Source of the DNA: Lachnospiraceae bacterium | Lineage (GTDB): Bacteria > Bacillota > Clostridia > Lachnospirales > Lachnospiraceae | Reading direction: 5' to 3' | Length of the DNA: 33,811 bases | Assembly: GCA_024693545.1 (NCBI GenBank) | Contig: JAILKT010000115.1 | Location: forward strand, 1-33,811 | Shown here: in pieces, positions 18,053 to 26,052 of the stretch | How the letters are laid out: the number at the start of each line of letters is the position of its first letter | Numbering within the stretch: the stretch's first letter is position 1 | Position numbers and translations under genes: made by a program | The notes under the pieces: model-generated | The model's database searches: none | The model's input: only the letters and a program-made list of their open reading frames with translations | Told to the model about the DNA's origin: nothing

Positions 18053-18087
18053 GTTTTTTCCTTTCGAGCCTATAATTAATAAGTTTT

Positions 18088-18145
18088 CGGTTCTCGTCCC
18101 GCGAGAGCCGGCGCCTGACTTGGCACGGGCGATGTCTGTCGATAC
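18088..18145 (-). promoter_or_regulatory. GC-rich structured 5' leader of the GH5 gene
   Basis: About 60 bases of very high GC content in an AT-rich intergenic region, lying between the probable GH5 start point and its ATG. On the minus strand two adjacent hairpins can form: GTGCC/GGCGC (18126-18122 with 18115-18111, one G-T pair) and a 9-bp stem with one mismatch (18110-18102 with 18096-18088, loop of five). An alternative pairing joins CCCGTG to CGCGGG around both. It matches no riboswitch consensus I know. It could be a regulatory leader or a stabilising element, or a small RNA on either strand. Confidence 0.4.
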
Positions 18146-18157
18146 TGTGTTCAAAAA

Positions 18158-18163
18158 ATTATC
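18158..18163 (-). promoter_or_regulatory. Possible extended -10 box of the GH5 gene
   Basis: Minus-strand TGTGATAAT places GATAAT behind a TGn element, with no clear -35. It predicts a start near 18151 and a leader of about 100 nt containing the GC-rich element. Confidence 0.4.
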
Positions 18164-18196
18164 ACAATTTGGAAACAATTTACCACTACGGTCTTA

Positions 18197-18225
18197 TTGA
18201 AACTTTTACGGTACTGGTTTATAAT
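18197..18225 (+). promoter_or_regulatory. Promoter of the small membrane protein gene
   Basis: TTGAAA (18197-18202), exactly 17 bp, TATAAT (18220-18225): a near-consensus sigma-A promoter, with a leader of about 30 nt. Confidence 0.8.
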
Positions 18226-18261
18226 ATATCAGACTTAAAAATGAAAACAAGGGGAAAAAAT

Positions 18262-18534
18262 ATGAGCCAAAAAAAAGTTGATGATTATAAAAAAGAGAAA
18301 GCAGAACGCAAGCAGACTTTAAAAAGAAAGAAGCTTATGCGTGTTCTTTATGTTATAATAGCGGTTATCGTGGTTGTAGGTTTTGGTTTCCTGATTTATA
18401 ACGGGACAAAGCCCGTATATAATGTCAACGTTGAGGAGAGCAAATTTGATGAACCCGCGCTTTCTTCCGTTCTCGGTTATGACGGTATCAACATTAACGA
18501 TTATATTGATGCTTCTTCCGAAGAAACAGAATAA
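18262..18534 (+). CDS. Small single-pass membrane protein of unknown function
   Basis: 90-residue protein that I do not recognise. It has a strongly basic, helical cytoplasmic start (MSQKKVDDYKKEKAERKQTLKRKK), one transmembrane segment (about 27-48) and an acidic extracellular tail of about 40 residues ending in EETE. The start ATG 18262 has AAGGGG seven bases ahead, and a near-consensus promoter lies at the right distance, so the gene is likely real and well expressed. The upstream in-frame ATG at 18169 would overlap the promoter. Two stops in a row (TAA, TGA) end the frame, and a bidirectional terminator follows 51 bases later. Confidence 0.75.
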   Translation: MSQKKVDDYKKEKAERKQTLKRKKLMRVLYVIIAVIVVVGFGFLIYNGTKPVYNVNVEESKFDEPALSSVLGYDGININDYIDASSEETE

Positions 18535-18585
18535 TGATCTTATAACGATCATCAGATCAGAGCGTAAGTCTCAGATATAAATAAT

Positions 18586-18619
18586 CCCCGAATGCATGGT
18601 ATAATGCCTGCATTCGGGG
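18586..18619. terminator. Bidirectional Rho-independent terminator
   Basis: A perfect 11-bp stem (CCCCGAATGCA at 18586-18596 with 18609-18619) and a 12-base loop. T-rich sequence follows on the plus strand (ATTTTT by 18630) and ATTATTTAT follows on the minus strand. It serves both the small membrane protein gene (plus) and the convergent aminotransferase gene (minus). Confidence 0.85.
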
Positions 18620-18636
18620 TATACATTTTTCAGGGA

Positions 18637-19662
18637 TTACATGATCTCGTAGATCCAGCCTTCGGGAGCCTTGATGGTACCCATCTGGATTCCGGTAAGT
18701 GTCTCGTAAAGCTTCTTTGTAACAGGTCCCATATCTTTCATTCCGCTGGGGAAACAAATCTCTTTTCCGTGATCAACGATCTTTCCGACGGGAGAAATAA
18801 CTGCTGCCGTACCACAAAGACCACATTCAGCCATATCCTTTACTTCTTCAAGAGAAATAACTCTCTCCTCTGCTTCAAGTCCGAGATATTCTTTTGCAAC
18901 CTGTACAAGAGAACGTCTTGTGATCGAAGGAAGAATACTGTCCGACTTAGGTGTAACAACTTTATTATCCTTTGTTACAAACAGGAAGTTGGCGCCGCCT
19001 GTCTCTTCAACATTAGTTCTGGTCTTTGCATCAAGATACATGTTCTCATCAAAGCCTTCCTGATGTGCCGTAACTATTGCATGAAGACTCATCGCATAGT
19101 TAAGTCCGGCCTTGATATTACCTGTTCCGCAAGGTGCGGCACGGTCATAATCACTGACTTTAAGTGTAAGAGGCTTAATACCGCCTTTAAAATAGGGGCC
19201 AACAGGTGTAGCAAACAATCTGAACTGATACTCGGTTGCGGGTTTAACACCGATAACAGGGTTTGTACCCATCATATAAGGACGAAGGTAAAGAGTTGCA
19301 CCCGATCCGAAAGGAGGTACATATGCAGCATTGGCAGCTACTACCTGCTTTACAGCATCAATAAATCTATCTCTGGGGAATGCGGGAATTTCAAGTCTTT
19401 TAGCCGACTGCTCAAGACGTTCCGCATTAAGGTCGGGACGAAATGTTACTATCTTACCGTCTTTCGTTGTATATGCTTTGAGTCCTTCAAAAACTGTCTG
19501 AGCATACTGGAAAACTCCTGCACATTCGTTAAGAACAACATTTGCATCTTCAGTAAGACGCCCATCATCCCATTTTCCATCCTTAAAATCAGAAACATAT
19601 CTCTTGTCTGTCTGAATGTAACCAAAACCGAGGCTACCCCAATCAATGTCTTTCTTCTGCAT
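18637..19662 (-). CDS. ilvE: Branched-chain amino acid aminotransferase
   Basis: PLP-dependent fold-IV transaminase of 341 residues that interconverts leucine, isoleucine and valine with their 2-oxoacids. Visible motifs: FEGLKAY (about 58-64), LYLRPYMMGTNP, the PLP lysine K184 in GTGNIKAGLNYA, and NVEETGGANFLFV. Length and the WDDGRL/ANVVLNECAGVFQYAQTVFEG opening fit the larger bacterial/eukaryotic-type IlvE subgroup. It is monocistronic, with a promoter about 55-80 bp upstream and a shared terminator downstream. It is functionally linked in principle to the ketoisovalerate-type oxidoreductase 8 kb away, but is not in its operon. Confidence 0.95.
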   Translation of the reverse strand: MQKKDIDWGSLGFGYIQTDKRYVSDFKDGKWDDGRLTEDANVVLNECAGVFQYAQTVFEGLKAYTTKDGKIVTFRPDLNAERLEQSAKRLEIPAFPRDRFIDAVKQVVAANAAYVPPFGSGATLYLRPYMMGTNPVIGVKPATEYQFRLFATPVGPYFKGGIKPLTLKVSDYDRAAPCGTGNIKAGLNYAMSLHAIVTAHQEGFDENMYLDAKTRTNVEETGGANFLFVTKDNKVVTPKSDSILPSITRRSLVQVAKEYLGLEAEERVISLEEVKDMAECGLCGTAAVISPVGKIVDHGKEICFPSGMKDMGPVTKKLYETLTGIQMGTIKAPEGWIYEIM

Positions 19663-19716
19663 AACTCATCATTCCCTTCTTTAAATTATTTCTATATTTT
19701 TTACTAATATTCTGTT

Positions 19717-19744
19717 ATGATAGCACTACGTGCTTAAAAGTCAA
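19717..19744 (-). promoter_or_regulatory. Promoter of ilvE with palindrome in the spacer
   Basis: Minus-strand TTGACT (19744-19739), 16 bp, TATCAT (19722-19717) with TGC before the -10. The spacer holds the inverted repeat GCAC-GTA-GTGC, which could be an operator half-site pair. Confidence 0.65.
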
Positions 19745-19820
19745 GCCTTTATTCATATATTAGCGGCTGATGAAGCATTCTGCAGTCAACTGTTAATATA
19801 TAACATTTACTTTATTACAT

Positions 19821-19849
19821 AAAAAGAGTCGCCTGTTTAGGCGACTCTT
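19821..19849 (-). terminator. Terminator of the transporter cluster
   Basis: A perfect 10-bp stem (19824-19833 with 19840-19849), six-base loop, with TTTTTA following on the minus strand. It lies 21 bases past the stop of the last binding-protein gene. Confidence 0.85.
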
Positions 19850-19870
19850 ATTTATTTAAAGATAATACTA

Positions 19871-21382
19871 TCAATAGCTGTTTGCAACACCTACATAGTA
19901 ATCGATCTCATCCTTCATTTCTTCATACTGCTCCTGACCTGTCTTGGAGTCAATATTCCAGAAGTAAGAGTTGTCACGGTTAACGTTATCAACAAGAGGG
20001 AAGAGCTGAGGAATAGGATTCCTTGTAAGGATTTCAAGAGTCTCATCAACCGCACGAGTATCTCTGAACTGAGGATAGTATCCTGTCTTCCAATCGTCTA
20101 CATCCTCATATCCGGGAGTAGGATTTGTGTAAAGGTTGAATGCAAATGCGATCTTCCAAGCTCTGTCATCATCATAGATAGCAGGGATAACACGAAGATG
20201 ATCGTATGAGTAGCAAGTATAATCTGAAACTGCAGGTCCCTTAGGGAATACTACAAATCCAAAATCATCGGGAAGCTCTGCATTGTTGGCAACTCTGTAC
20301 TCCTCTGCTGCCTGAAGGGCAACCTCAGCATTAAGGAATGCTGTGTAAGGGAAGTCATACTGAGCACCTTCGGGAGCGGGGAGCTGATACTTAGCACGCA
20401 TATCTTTTGCCCAGTCCCAAGCCTGAATAAAGTTATCTGTACCTGTTGCATTTACAAATTTGCCTTCAGCATCACGCTCAATAATGAAAGCGTTATTTGA
20501 TGCAAGACAAGGTTTCATAAAGTCATAGTTTGTAGAGCACATAGCATATACATCGGGGATATCATCGCCGTTTGTATCACGTGTGAGCTTAGCACAAAGT
20601 TCTTCAAATGCTGCCCAATCCCATGTACCTGCTGCCTGCATATCATAAAGAGATTCGGGATCTACACCTGCTTCGGTAAGGAGTCTCTTGTTAAAGAAGA
20701 TACCTCCACGAGGCTCTGTTCTGTCTGCTCTCATACCATAGATGGAATCGCCGATCTTAAGGAGCTCTTTAGCTGACTTGTCCCACTTTTCCTCCGTAAA
20801 GTCAAGACAATCAAGTGTTGTAAGATCCTTATAAAGACCTGATCTGAAACCACTGAAACTTCTCTCGTCGCATACGAAAACATAGTTCTCATCGCCACCG
20901 GTTGTACAGAAGTTTGTAAGGAGTGAAGGATAGTCATTCCAGCTACCTATCGACTCTTCTTTAATAGTAAAGTTATAGGTCTTCTGAATCCAGTCACGGT
21001 AATTCTTGGTAGCCTCACCGTATGCTGTAGATTCATCGGGATCGGGGTTTGCCCACCAAGCTGCGATCTTAACTTCCATTCCGCCAAGATCTATGGGGTT
21101 GCCGTCAGCACCAACAATAACATCGGGGAATTCATCTTCCTCTTCTTCCTCTTCTTCCTCTTCAACATCAGCCCCATCATCAGGAGTATCAACGTCTGCA
21201 TCTGCAACATCAGTCGGTGCTTCTTCCTTCTTCTCGGTTTCGGAAGTTGTTGCTGTGTCCTTAGAGTCCGCTTCATTCGTTGTAGGTTCTGTCTTATCTC
21301 CGCCGCTCGAAGAACATGCCGCACATGAAAGAACGAGAACTAAGATCATGAAGAGCGCTACAAGCTTACTAGTCTTTTTCAT
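19871..21382 (-). CDS. Sugar ABC transporter solute-binding lipoprotein (SBP 1)
   Basis: 503-residue extracellular binding protein. A lipoprotein signal peptide ends at Cys23 (VLSCAAC-SSSGG). A Thr/Asp/Glu-rich linker follows, including nine consecutive glutamates (74-82), before the binding fold starts at about residue 100 (GGMEVKIAAWWANPDP). Family-1-like features are the ligand-cleft start MEVKIAAWW, GDSIYGMRADRTEPRGGIFFNKRLLTEAG, and TWDWAAFEELCAKLTRDTNGDDIPDVYAM, with acidic DTNGDDIPD resembling a calcium loop. The ligand is probably an oligosaccharide. It is last in the cluster, 129 bp after the preceding permease gene, with its own strong promoter, so it is likely made in excess over the permeases. 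Confidence 0.9.
   Translation of the reverse strand: MKKTSKLVALFMILVLVLSCAACSSSGGDKTEPTTNEADSKDTATTSETEKKEEAPTDVADADVDTPDDGADVEEEEEEEEEDEFPDVIVGADGNPIDLGGMEVKIAAWWANPDPDESTAYGEATKNYRDWIQKTYNFTIKEESIGSWNDYPSLLTNFCTTGGDENYVFVCDERSFSGFRSGLYKDLTTLDCLDFTEEKWDKSAKELLKIGDSIYGMRADRTEPRGGIFFNKRLLTEAGVDPESLYDMQAAGTWDWAAFEELCAKLTRDTNGDDIPDVYAMCSTNYDFMKPCLASNNAFIIERDAEGKFVNATGTDNFIQAWDWAKDMRAKYQLPAPEGAQYDFPYTAFLNAEVALQAAEEYRVANNAELPDDFGFVVFPKGPAVSDYTCYSYDHLRVIPAIYDDDRAWKIAFAFNLYTNPTPGYEDVDDWKTGYYPQFRDTRAVDETLEILTRNPIPQLFPLVDNVNRDNSYFWNIDSKTGQEQYEEMKDEIDYYVGVANSY
21136..21162 (-). repeat. Three tandem 9-bp units encoding poly-glutamate
   Basis: The plus strand shows CTTCCTCTT three times in a row, read on the minus strand as nine glutamate codons in SBP 1. 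Copy-number change by slippage in 3- or 9-base steps would keep the frame and only alter linker length. Confidence 0.85.
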
Positions 21383-21477
21383 AAAACCTCTCTCTTTCTC
21401 ACCACTTGGGTGCTAAAATATTGAGTTCGCAATTAAGCAAACACATCAGCATCGAAAAATTTCCGACGCCAATTAAC

Positions 21478-21506
21478 ATTATAAATCAGCAGGTTAAAAG
21501 CGTCAA
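21478..21506 (-). promoter_or_regulatory. Internal promoter in front of SBP 1
   Basis: Minus-strand TTGACG (21506-21501), exactly 17 bp, TATAAT (21483-21478): one mismatch from sigma-A consensus. It starts five bases beyond the permease stop and gives a leader of about 90 nt with a short GGAAA/TTTCG inverted repeat. Confidence 0.82.
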
Positions 21507-21511
21507 GCAAC

Positions 21512-22519
21512 CTACATCTTGATACCTGTCGAAGAAAGAGATTCAACGAATCCTTTCTGAGCGATCAGGTATAACAGAATAATCGGAACGACAACAAGCA
21601 GCACGCCTGTAGCATTCATTTGTTGAAGTAAAGCTTCGGACGCAAGTCCGGTTCTTTGATTAACTATCTGATAATAATTGGTGTAATTATCGGCAAGCGA
21701 TGCAAGTCCCGTCGATAAGAGGTCTTTACCTCCGATGAAAAGTGCCGAATAAAAACTGTCGGTCCACTGCCATACAAATGAGAAGAGGAAACACGAAGTA
21801 ATGATCGGTTTCGCATCGGGAAGCATGATCCTGACAAATGTATAAAGTGTTCCGCATCCGTCAACATAAGCAGCTTCTTCAAGTTCCTTGGGAATACCGC
21901 GGAAGAACTGACGTACAAGGAAAATATAAAGACCGTTTTTGAGTCCCATACATCCGGCTGACATAAGGAAATAAGGAATAACGGAACCTCTCAGATTTAC
22001 CGCTGATCCTGTAAATGTTTCAAACAGTCCGAATACATCGAAGAATCTGAAGTGAAGGTAAAGGGGTGAAGAAATTGTCTGGGGCGGAATAAGAATAATA
22101 AGTATAACACACGCAAACCAAAATTTCTTAAGCGGGAAATTAAACCTCGCAAACCCGTAACCAACAAGCGTACATGCACAGATCTGAACTATCGATACGG
22201 CAATTGAGATCCAAAGCGAATTAAACAATGCCTTCCAATAGTTCATAAGTTCCATAACAACCGAATAATTGGCTGTCGTAAGATGACGCGGCAAAATATT
22301 TATGGTAGTGTCATAAAGATCCTTCTCTGTCATAATACTTACACAGAATTTGTTTACGATCGGTTCAAGGATCATAAAACAAAGACCGAAAATAAGCACA
22401 AATCTAAGTATCTTAAGCACAACAGAGCCGGTAGTCTTTTTCAAAAGATATCCACCGCTTAGTCTGTTTCTCTCACTGAAGGATCTGCGTCCTTCCACTG
22501 CTGCCTTTGCTTTACTCAT
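21512..22519 (-). CDS. Sugar ABC transporter permease, MalG-like (pair 1)
   Basis: Inner-membrane permease of 335 residues of the carbohydrate uptake family (MalG/second-permease type). About six transmembrane segments are seen, starting with VVLKILRFVLIFGLCFMILEPIV. The cytoplasmic ATPase-contact loop is clear: EEAAYVDGCGTLYTFVRIMLPDAKP. The C-terminus SLSSTGIKM resembles the typical ending of MalG-type permeases. ATG 22519 overlaps the stop of the upstream permease gene by 8 bp. It works with the neighbouring permease and SBP 1. No ATPase gene is nearby, so a shared MsmK/UgpC-type ATPase must be supplied from elsewhere. Confidence 0.92.
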   Translation of the reverse strand: MSKAKAAVEGRRSFSERNRLSGGYLLKKTTGSVVLKILRFVLIFGLCFMILEPIVNKFCVSIMTEKDLYDTTINILPRHLTTANYSVVMELMNYWKALFNSLWISIAVSIVQICACTLVGYGFARFNFPLKKFWFACVILIILIPPQTISSPLYLHFRFFDVFGLFETFTGSAVNLRGSVIPYFLMSAGCMGLKNGLYIFLVRQFFRGIPKELEEAAYVDGCGTLYTFVRIMLPDAKPIITSCFLFSFVWQWTDSFYSALFIGGKDLLSTGLASLADNYTNYYQIVNQRTGLASEALLQQMNATGVLLVVVPIILLYLIAQKGFVESLSSTGIKM

Positions 22520-23420
22520 AATAGTACACCACCCTCGAAATTATTAGCGTAGATATACCGATCCAGGCTATAACCACTCCGAAATAGATCCAGGCCAGTG
22601 CCGATCCGTAACCAAAGTCAAGGTTACGCGTAACCTCTGTCTGAACCTGCTGTATTACCTGGTTGTCAGACTTCATGAAAAAGTCGATGATGGTATATAT
22701 CCAGTTTACAAGGAACATGGAGCTTATCATGGGGAAAGTGATCTTCCAAAGACTCTCCCACTTTGTACAACCTTCGATATCAGCAGCCTCATACATACTC
22801 TTCGGAATAGTCTGAAGTGCGGAAAGGAAAATGATTATCTGAATTCCCGAAGCAATGGCAATATCATAAACCGAATTAACAAGTTCAATTATCTTTTCTA
22901 CAAATCCGCTCGCCATATCGGTATTTGAAAGAATAATCTCAAGCGTATCGGCTATGCCCGAAGAGGATGATCCCTCTATCATCTCCTTCATGCCCGAAAG
23001 CAGCGTATTGTTATACTCAAGGCCTACAACAACACCGGAAGAAAAAATAACGGGAAGGAAGAATACGGCTCTTACAAAAGCTCTGCCCTTAAACTTCTGA
23101 TTTAACAGGAGCGCGATAAAGAAACTGAAAATGATCGTTGCCAAAGAGTTAAAGACCATCTTCGATATTTCCTCAAGGAGCATACGCGAAAAATTAGGAT
23201 CGATCGTAAGCGCTCTTTTATAGTTATCAAGTCCTGCATAAACGTTCTCAAATCCCTCGGCACCAACCTGCACATCCGAGAAAGACATAATGAGCGATTG
23301 GATAAGCGGCTTAACCATAAACAACAGGAAACCAAGCACAAACGGAAGTATAAACAAATATCCGAATATGGCTCTTCTTCCGAGAAGCGACATCTTCGTT
23401 TTTTTATTTACCTTAGCCAT
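22512..23420 (-). CDS. Sugar ABC transporter permease, MalF-like (pair 1)
   Basis: 302-residue membrane permease with an N-terminal segment (RRAIFGYLFILPFVLGFLLFMVKP) typical of first permeases of sugar importers, about six transmembrane segments, and the EAA loop YEAADIEGCTKWESLWKITFP at about 210-230. A hydrophilic insert (about 140-185, with GSSSSG) between transmembrane segments is longer than usual. The start is ATG 23420, nine bases after AGGTGA; an alternative GTG at 23429 overlaps the DUF5696-like stop and has no room for a ribosome binding site. It forms a heterodimer with the downstream permease. Confidence 0.9.
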   Translation of the reverse strand: MAKVNKKTKMSLLGRRAIFGYLFILPFVLGFLLFMVKPLIQSLIMSFSDVQVGAEGFENVYAGLDNYKRALTIDPNFSRMLLEEISKMVFNSLATIIFSFFIALLLNQKFKGRAFVRAVFFLPVIFSSGVVVGLEYNNTLLSGMKEMIEGSSSSGIADTLEIILSNTDMASGFVEKIIELVNSVYDIAIASGIQIIIFLSALQTIPKSMYEAADIEGCTKWESLWKITFPMISSMFLVNWIYTIIDFFMKSDNQVIQQVQTEVTRNLDFGYGSALAWIYFGVVIAWIGISTLIISRVVYYYE

Positions 23421-23425
23421 ATATG

Positions 23426-25981
23426 TCACTCACCTCTCTTTACTACATAGTCCCTTGCGGGAACTTTCACACCATTTGAATCTATATCCTTATATGCGTA
23501 ATTAACATATACTTTAGTGCCGTCTTCATATTCTGTGATCCTCACACCACTGTCATCTACCGTGTGTCCGATCATCTTTTTATTTGAAACGCTGTCAAAA
23601 TCATTTTTGAAACGCTTATATATAGCAGCGGCTTTATCTTTCCACAGATCAAATGAGGAACCGTAGTATTCGGAATACATTGTTTCCTGTATCCTTTCGG
23701 GAGCACATTTCATAAACGTAAATGTGAGACCCGCACCAAATTCCGCAGACTTAAGTATCTCATATTCAAAGTCTTCGGAAAGGTTTATCGGAACGCCTGT
23801 ATAATCGACAAGATCGTGAATAGCCATCTCAAAGAAAGGAATATCATAATCTATGATCGCCATATTTGAATTACTGATATCCATCGATGTAACTACATCA
23901 GCATATTCAAGAGCATAATCATTGGCATGATTGACTATGGTACCCTTTTCGGATGCTAAAGAAAGTATCTCACATGAAATGTCTTTTGCTTCTTCTCTCG
24001 TAACCTTTTCCTTCGGGTTATAATCGCTGTTGAGCAAATAGCCTGTATATCGAAGTGCCATTCCGATATCGTATTCATCGGTAAATGACTTAAACTCATC
24101 GAAACATTCTTTCTTATATGAAGGCTTGACAAGATAATACGGATCGTTAAAATCTTCCTGTCCATACCAAACAATCGAATAATCGTAAAGTTCAGCCTGT
24201 TCTCTCGATACAAATTTTGCACCGTCACGGAATCCGATATAACCGTCCGTCATTCCCGAATCGTAAGCAAAATCAGTCTGTCCTTCAAGATAAAGTTTAA
24301 TTTTTCTCTCACGCAGCTTTTCCAGCATGTCTTTAAAATCACTTTTGCCGCCGAGTTTCGATATAAGATCAACATCTTTTAATACATAGTGTTTAACACC
24401 ATCGTTTATCGCACCGGTTAGCTTAAGATCAAAATCGTCAACTCCGAGGTTCTTAAGTTCATCAACAATTTCAACCGTTTCATCATAAGTAGTAAGTTCA
24501 AGCGGCTGCTTATACGGAATTCCGGCTGTCTGCTGAACTTTATCTATCGCTCCTATTACTTCAATGACCGCAGGCAATCCTTCATCCTTTTTCGATCCGA
24601 GCGAAGGATACCTTTCAAGAAGATATTGTCTGTATACTCCGGCCATATCGCTGTAATTATCTTCACTTCCGAATCTGTATCTCTGAGAGATATTCTGCTT
24701 CGGAAGTGTTTCCTCATAAACATAGAATGTTGCATTAGATCTCTCGGTAACATCGTAAGACTCATAATGTATAAACGAATATCCGGCATCGGCATGATTA
24801 TAACTGTCGAAACGTCCGCTGACATCTGCGGTTATATTGGCATAGGAGGCTCCATCTTCAAGCATACACAGGAACGAAGCACCGTTTTTCGACATTCCGA
24901 ACATGGGGAATGAATTTCTTGTCTCGGTAACAACGGATGTTCTCGAAGAACAGTAATCCCATCCGTAAACATTAGCATAATAAGGATTCTGACCGAATCT
25001 TCCGTTATTAAATTCAATAACGGCTCCGCCGCTTTCCGGAACAACGATAAATCCTTCATCTTCGGTACTGCCTGCACCGAAATAAGGTAAGATTTCAATA
25101 TTTGTTATAGGATAATCGGGTTTAAATTCAACCTTATCCATTGGTACATTGACTATAAGATCACGTCCGTCAAGCTTATATTCAACCGAAATATTAAAAA
25201 GCGGAATATCCTCCGACTTCTTGGTCGAATAACGTGACAAATGCGCCTGATACTGTTCTTCTGTATAACCGGCCTCCCAGAAATACTTCTCAATTGCTGC
25301 TTTCAAATGCTGAGCAACACCGTCACGAAGTATATAAAGCTTCATATCTGCAAGATCGGGATAACTTTCAAGAAGTTCTTCTTTATTATCCGATGCTCTC
25401 AGATTATTGATATCTGTCTTTCTGTAATACTCTTTAACCTGTTTGGCGGCTTTCTTCTCCATATTTTTGGTAATGGCTTTAAAATCCTTTTCGGGAAGTG
25501 CAAGGGGAATTTTAAATTCTTTCTCTGTATTACCGATCGTATAATTGACCGTGATCGAATCCTTACCCTCTTCTATCTCAAAGATTCCCTTATCAATACT
25601 GTATGCACAGTTATTATAAGTGGTAAGGATACCCTTTATATTTCCGTAAGTAATATAGAGCGTTGACTTAAGATTGGCCTTTTTATCAAGCGTGGGCGCA
25701 AGAGGATCATTGTCTGCTTCTGCGGGATTGGATTCCCAAACGGCTCCCGTAGCTTTATCCGTAACAGAGAAACGCGAAGTAGCTCGGTCCATCGAAAAGA
25801 TAAGGTCATCGTTTTCCATCACGGCAATACCTTCTCCGGGCGATCCTCCTCTGATCTCGATCTCAACAGGCGCCGCCTCTTCGGGCTGGATCATATAAAC
25901 AAACAAGACAATAAGACCCAAAACTGCTATCGGGATAACGATATTCAGTATAGTTTTAATCCAGGATTTCTTTCCTTTCAC
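23426..25981 (-). CDS. Membrane-anchored extracellular protein, DUF5696-like, possible glycosidase
   Basis: 851 residues. One N-terminal transmembrane anchor (about 12-31) is followed by a large extracellular part. Residues 40-440 look beta-rich (VTDKATGAVWESNP, NITADVSGRFDSYNHADAGYSFIHYESY). Residues about 470-800 alternate strands and helices like a TIM barrel with conserved-looking acidic sites (GVDDFDLKLTGAINDG, KLYLEGQTDFAYDSG, VPINLSEDFEYEI). I recall proteins of this shape beside sugar ABC transporters in Firmicutes under the name DUF5696. A distant relation to GH101-type glycosidases is my inference. The start is GTG 25981 with GAGGAGG eight bases ahead. It ends five bases before the permease start, so it is clearly in the operon. 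Confidence 0.7.
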   Translation of the reverse strand: MKGKKSWIKTILNIVIPIAVLGLIVLFVYMIQPEEAAPVEIEIRGGSPGEGIAVMENDDLIFSMDRATSRFSVTDKATGAVWESNPAEADNDPLAPTLDKKANLKSTLYITYGNIKGILTTYNNCAYSIDKGIFEIEEGKDSITVNYTIGNTEKEFKIPLALPEKDFKAITKNMEKKAAKQVKEYYRKTDINNLRASDNKEELLESYPDLADMKLYILRDGVAQHLKAAIEKYFWEAGYTEEQYQAHLSRYSTKKSEDIPLFNISVEYKLDGRDLIVNVPMDKVEFKPDYPITNIEILPYFGAGSTEDEGFIVVPESGGAVIEFNNGRFGQNPYYANVYGWDYCSSRTSVVTETRNSFPMFGMSKNGASFLCMLEDGASYANITADVSGRFDSYNHADAGYSFIHYESYDVTERSNATFYVYEETLPKQNISQRYRFGSEDNYSDMAGVYRQYLLERYPSLGSKKDEGLPAVIEVIGAIDKVQQTAGIPYKQPLELTTYDETVEIVDELKNLGVDDFDLKLTGAINDGVKHYVLKDVDLISKLGGKSDFKDMLEKLRERKIKLYLEGQTDFAYDSGMTDGYIGFRDGAKFVSREQAELYDYSIVWYGQEDFNDPYYLVKPSYKKECFDEFKSFTDEYDIGMALRYTGYLLNSDYNPKEKVTREEAKDISCEILSLASEKGTIVNHANDYALEYADVVTSMDISNSNMAIIDYDIPFFEMAIHDLVDYTGVPINLSEDFEYEILKSAEFGAGLTFTFMKCAPERIQETMYSEYYGSSFDLWKDKAAAIYKRFKNDFDSVSNKKMIGHTVDDSGVRITEYEDGTKVYVNYAYKDIDSNGVKVPARDYVVKRGE

Positions 25982-26000
25982 GAGTACATCCTCCTCTTAA

Positions 26001-26022
26001 GAAACAGAATAAATACTGTTTC
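26001..26022 (-). other. Intercistronic hairpin
   Basis: A 7-bp stem GAAACAG/CTGTTTC with an 8-base loop lies just ahead of the ribosome binding site of the DUF5696-like gene, with no T-run after it. It could stabilise or process the long transcript. Confidence 0.4.
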
Positions 26023-26052
26023 CGTGCCGAAAATTTAATCTATGTATCAGAT

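Noticed and set aside
18088-18145. GC-rich element considered as a tRNA or a known riboswitch
   Set aside because: No cloverleaf can be drawn, no acceptor stem or T-loop is present, and I could not match it to c-di-GMP, guanidine, THF, SAM or other riboswitch signatures.
18169-18261. N-terminal extension of the small membrane protein
   Set aside because: The longer frame would be translated from before the near-consensus promoter; the ATG at 18262 has the ribosome site.
18592-19707. Plus-strand open frame of 371 codons opposite ilvE
   Set aside because: Antisense to a clear aminotransferase, rich in Cys, Asn and Ile as expected from reversed coding sequence, and it begins inside the terminator hairpin.
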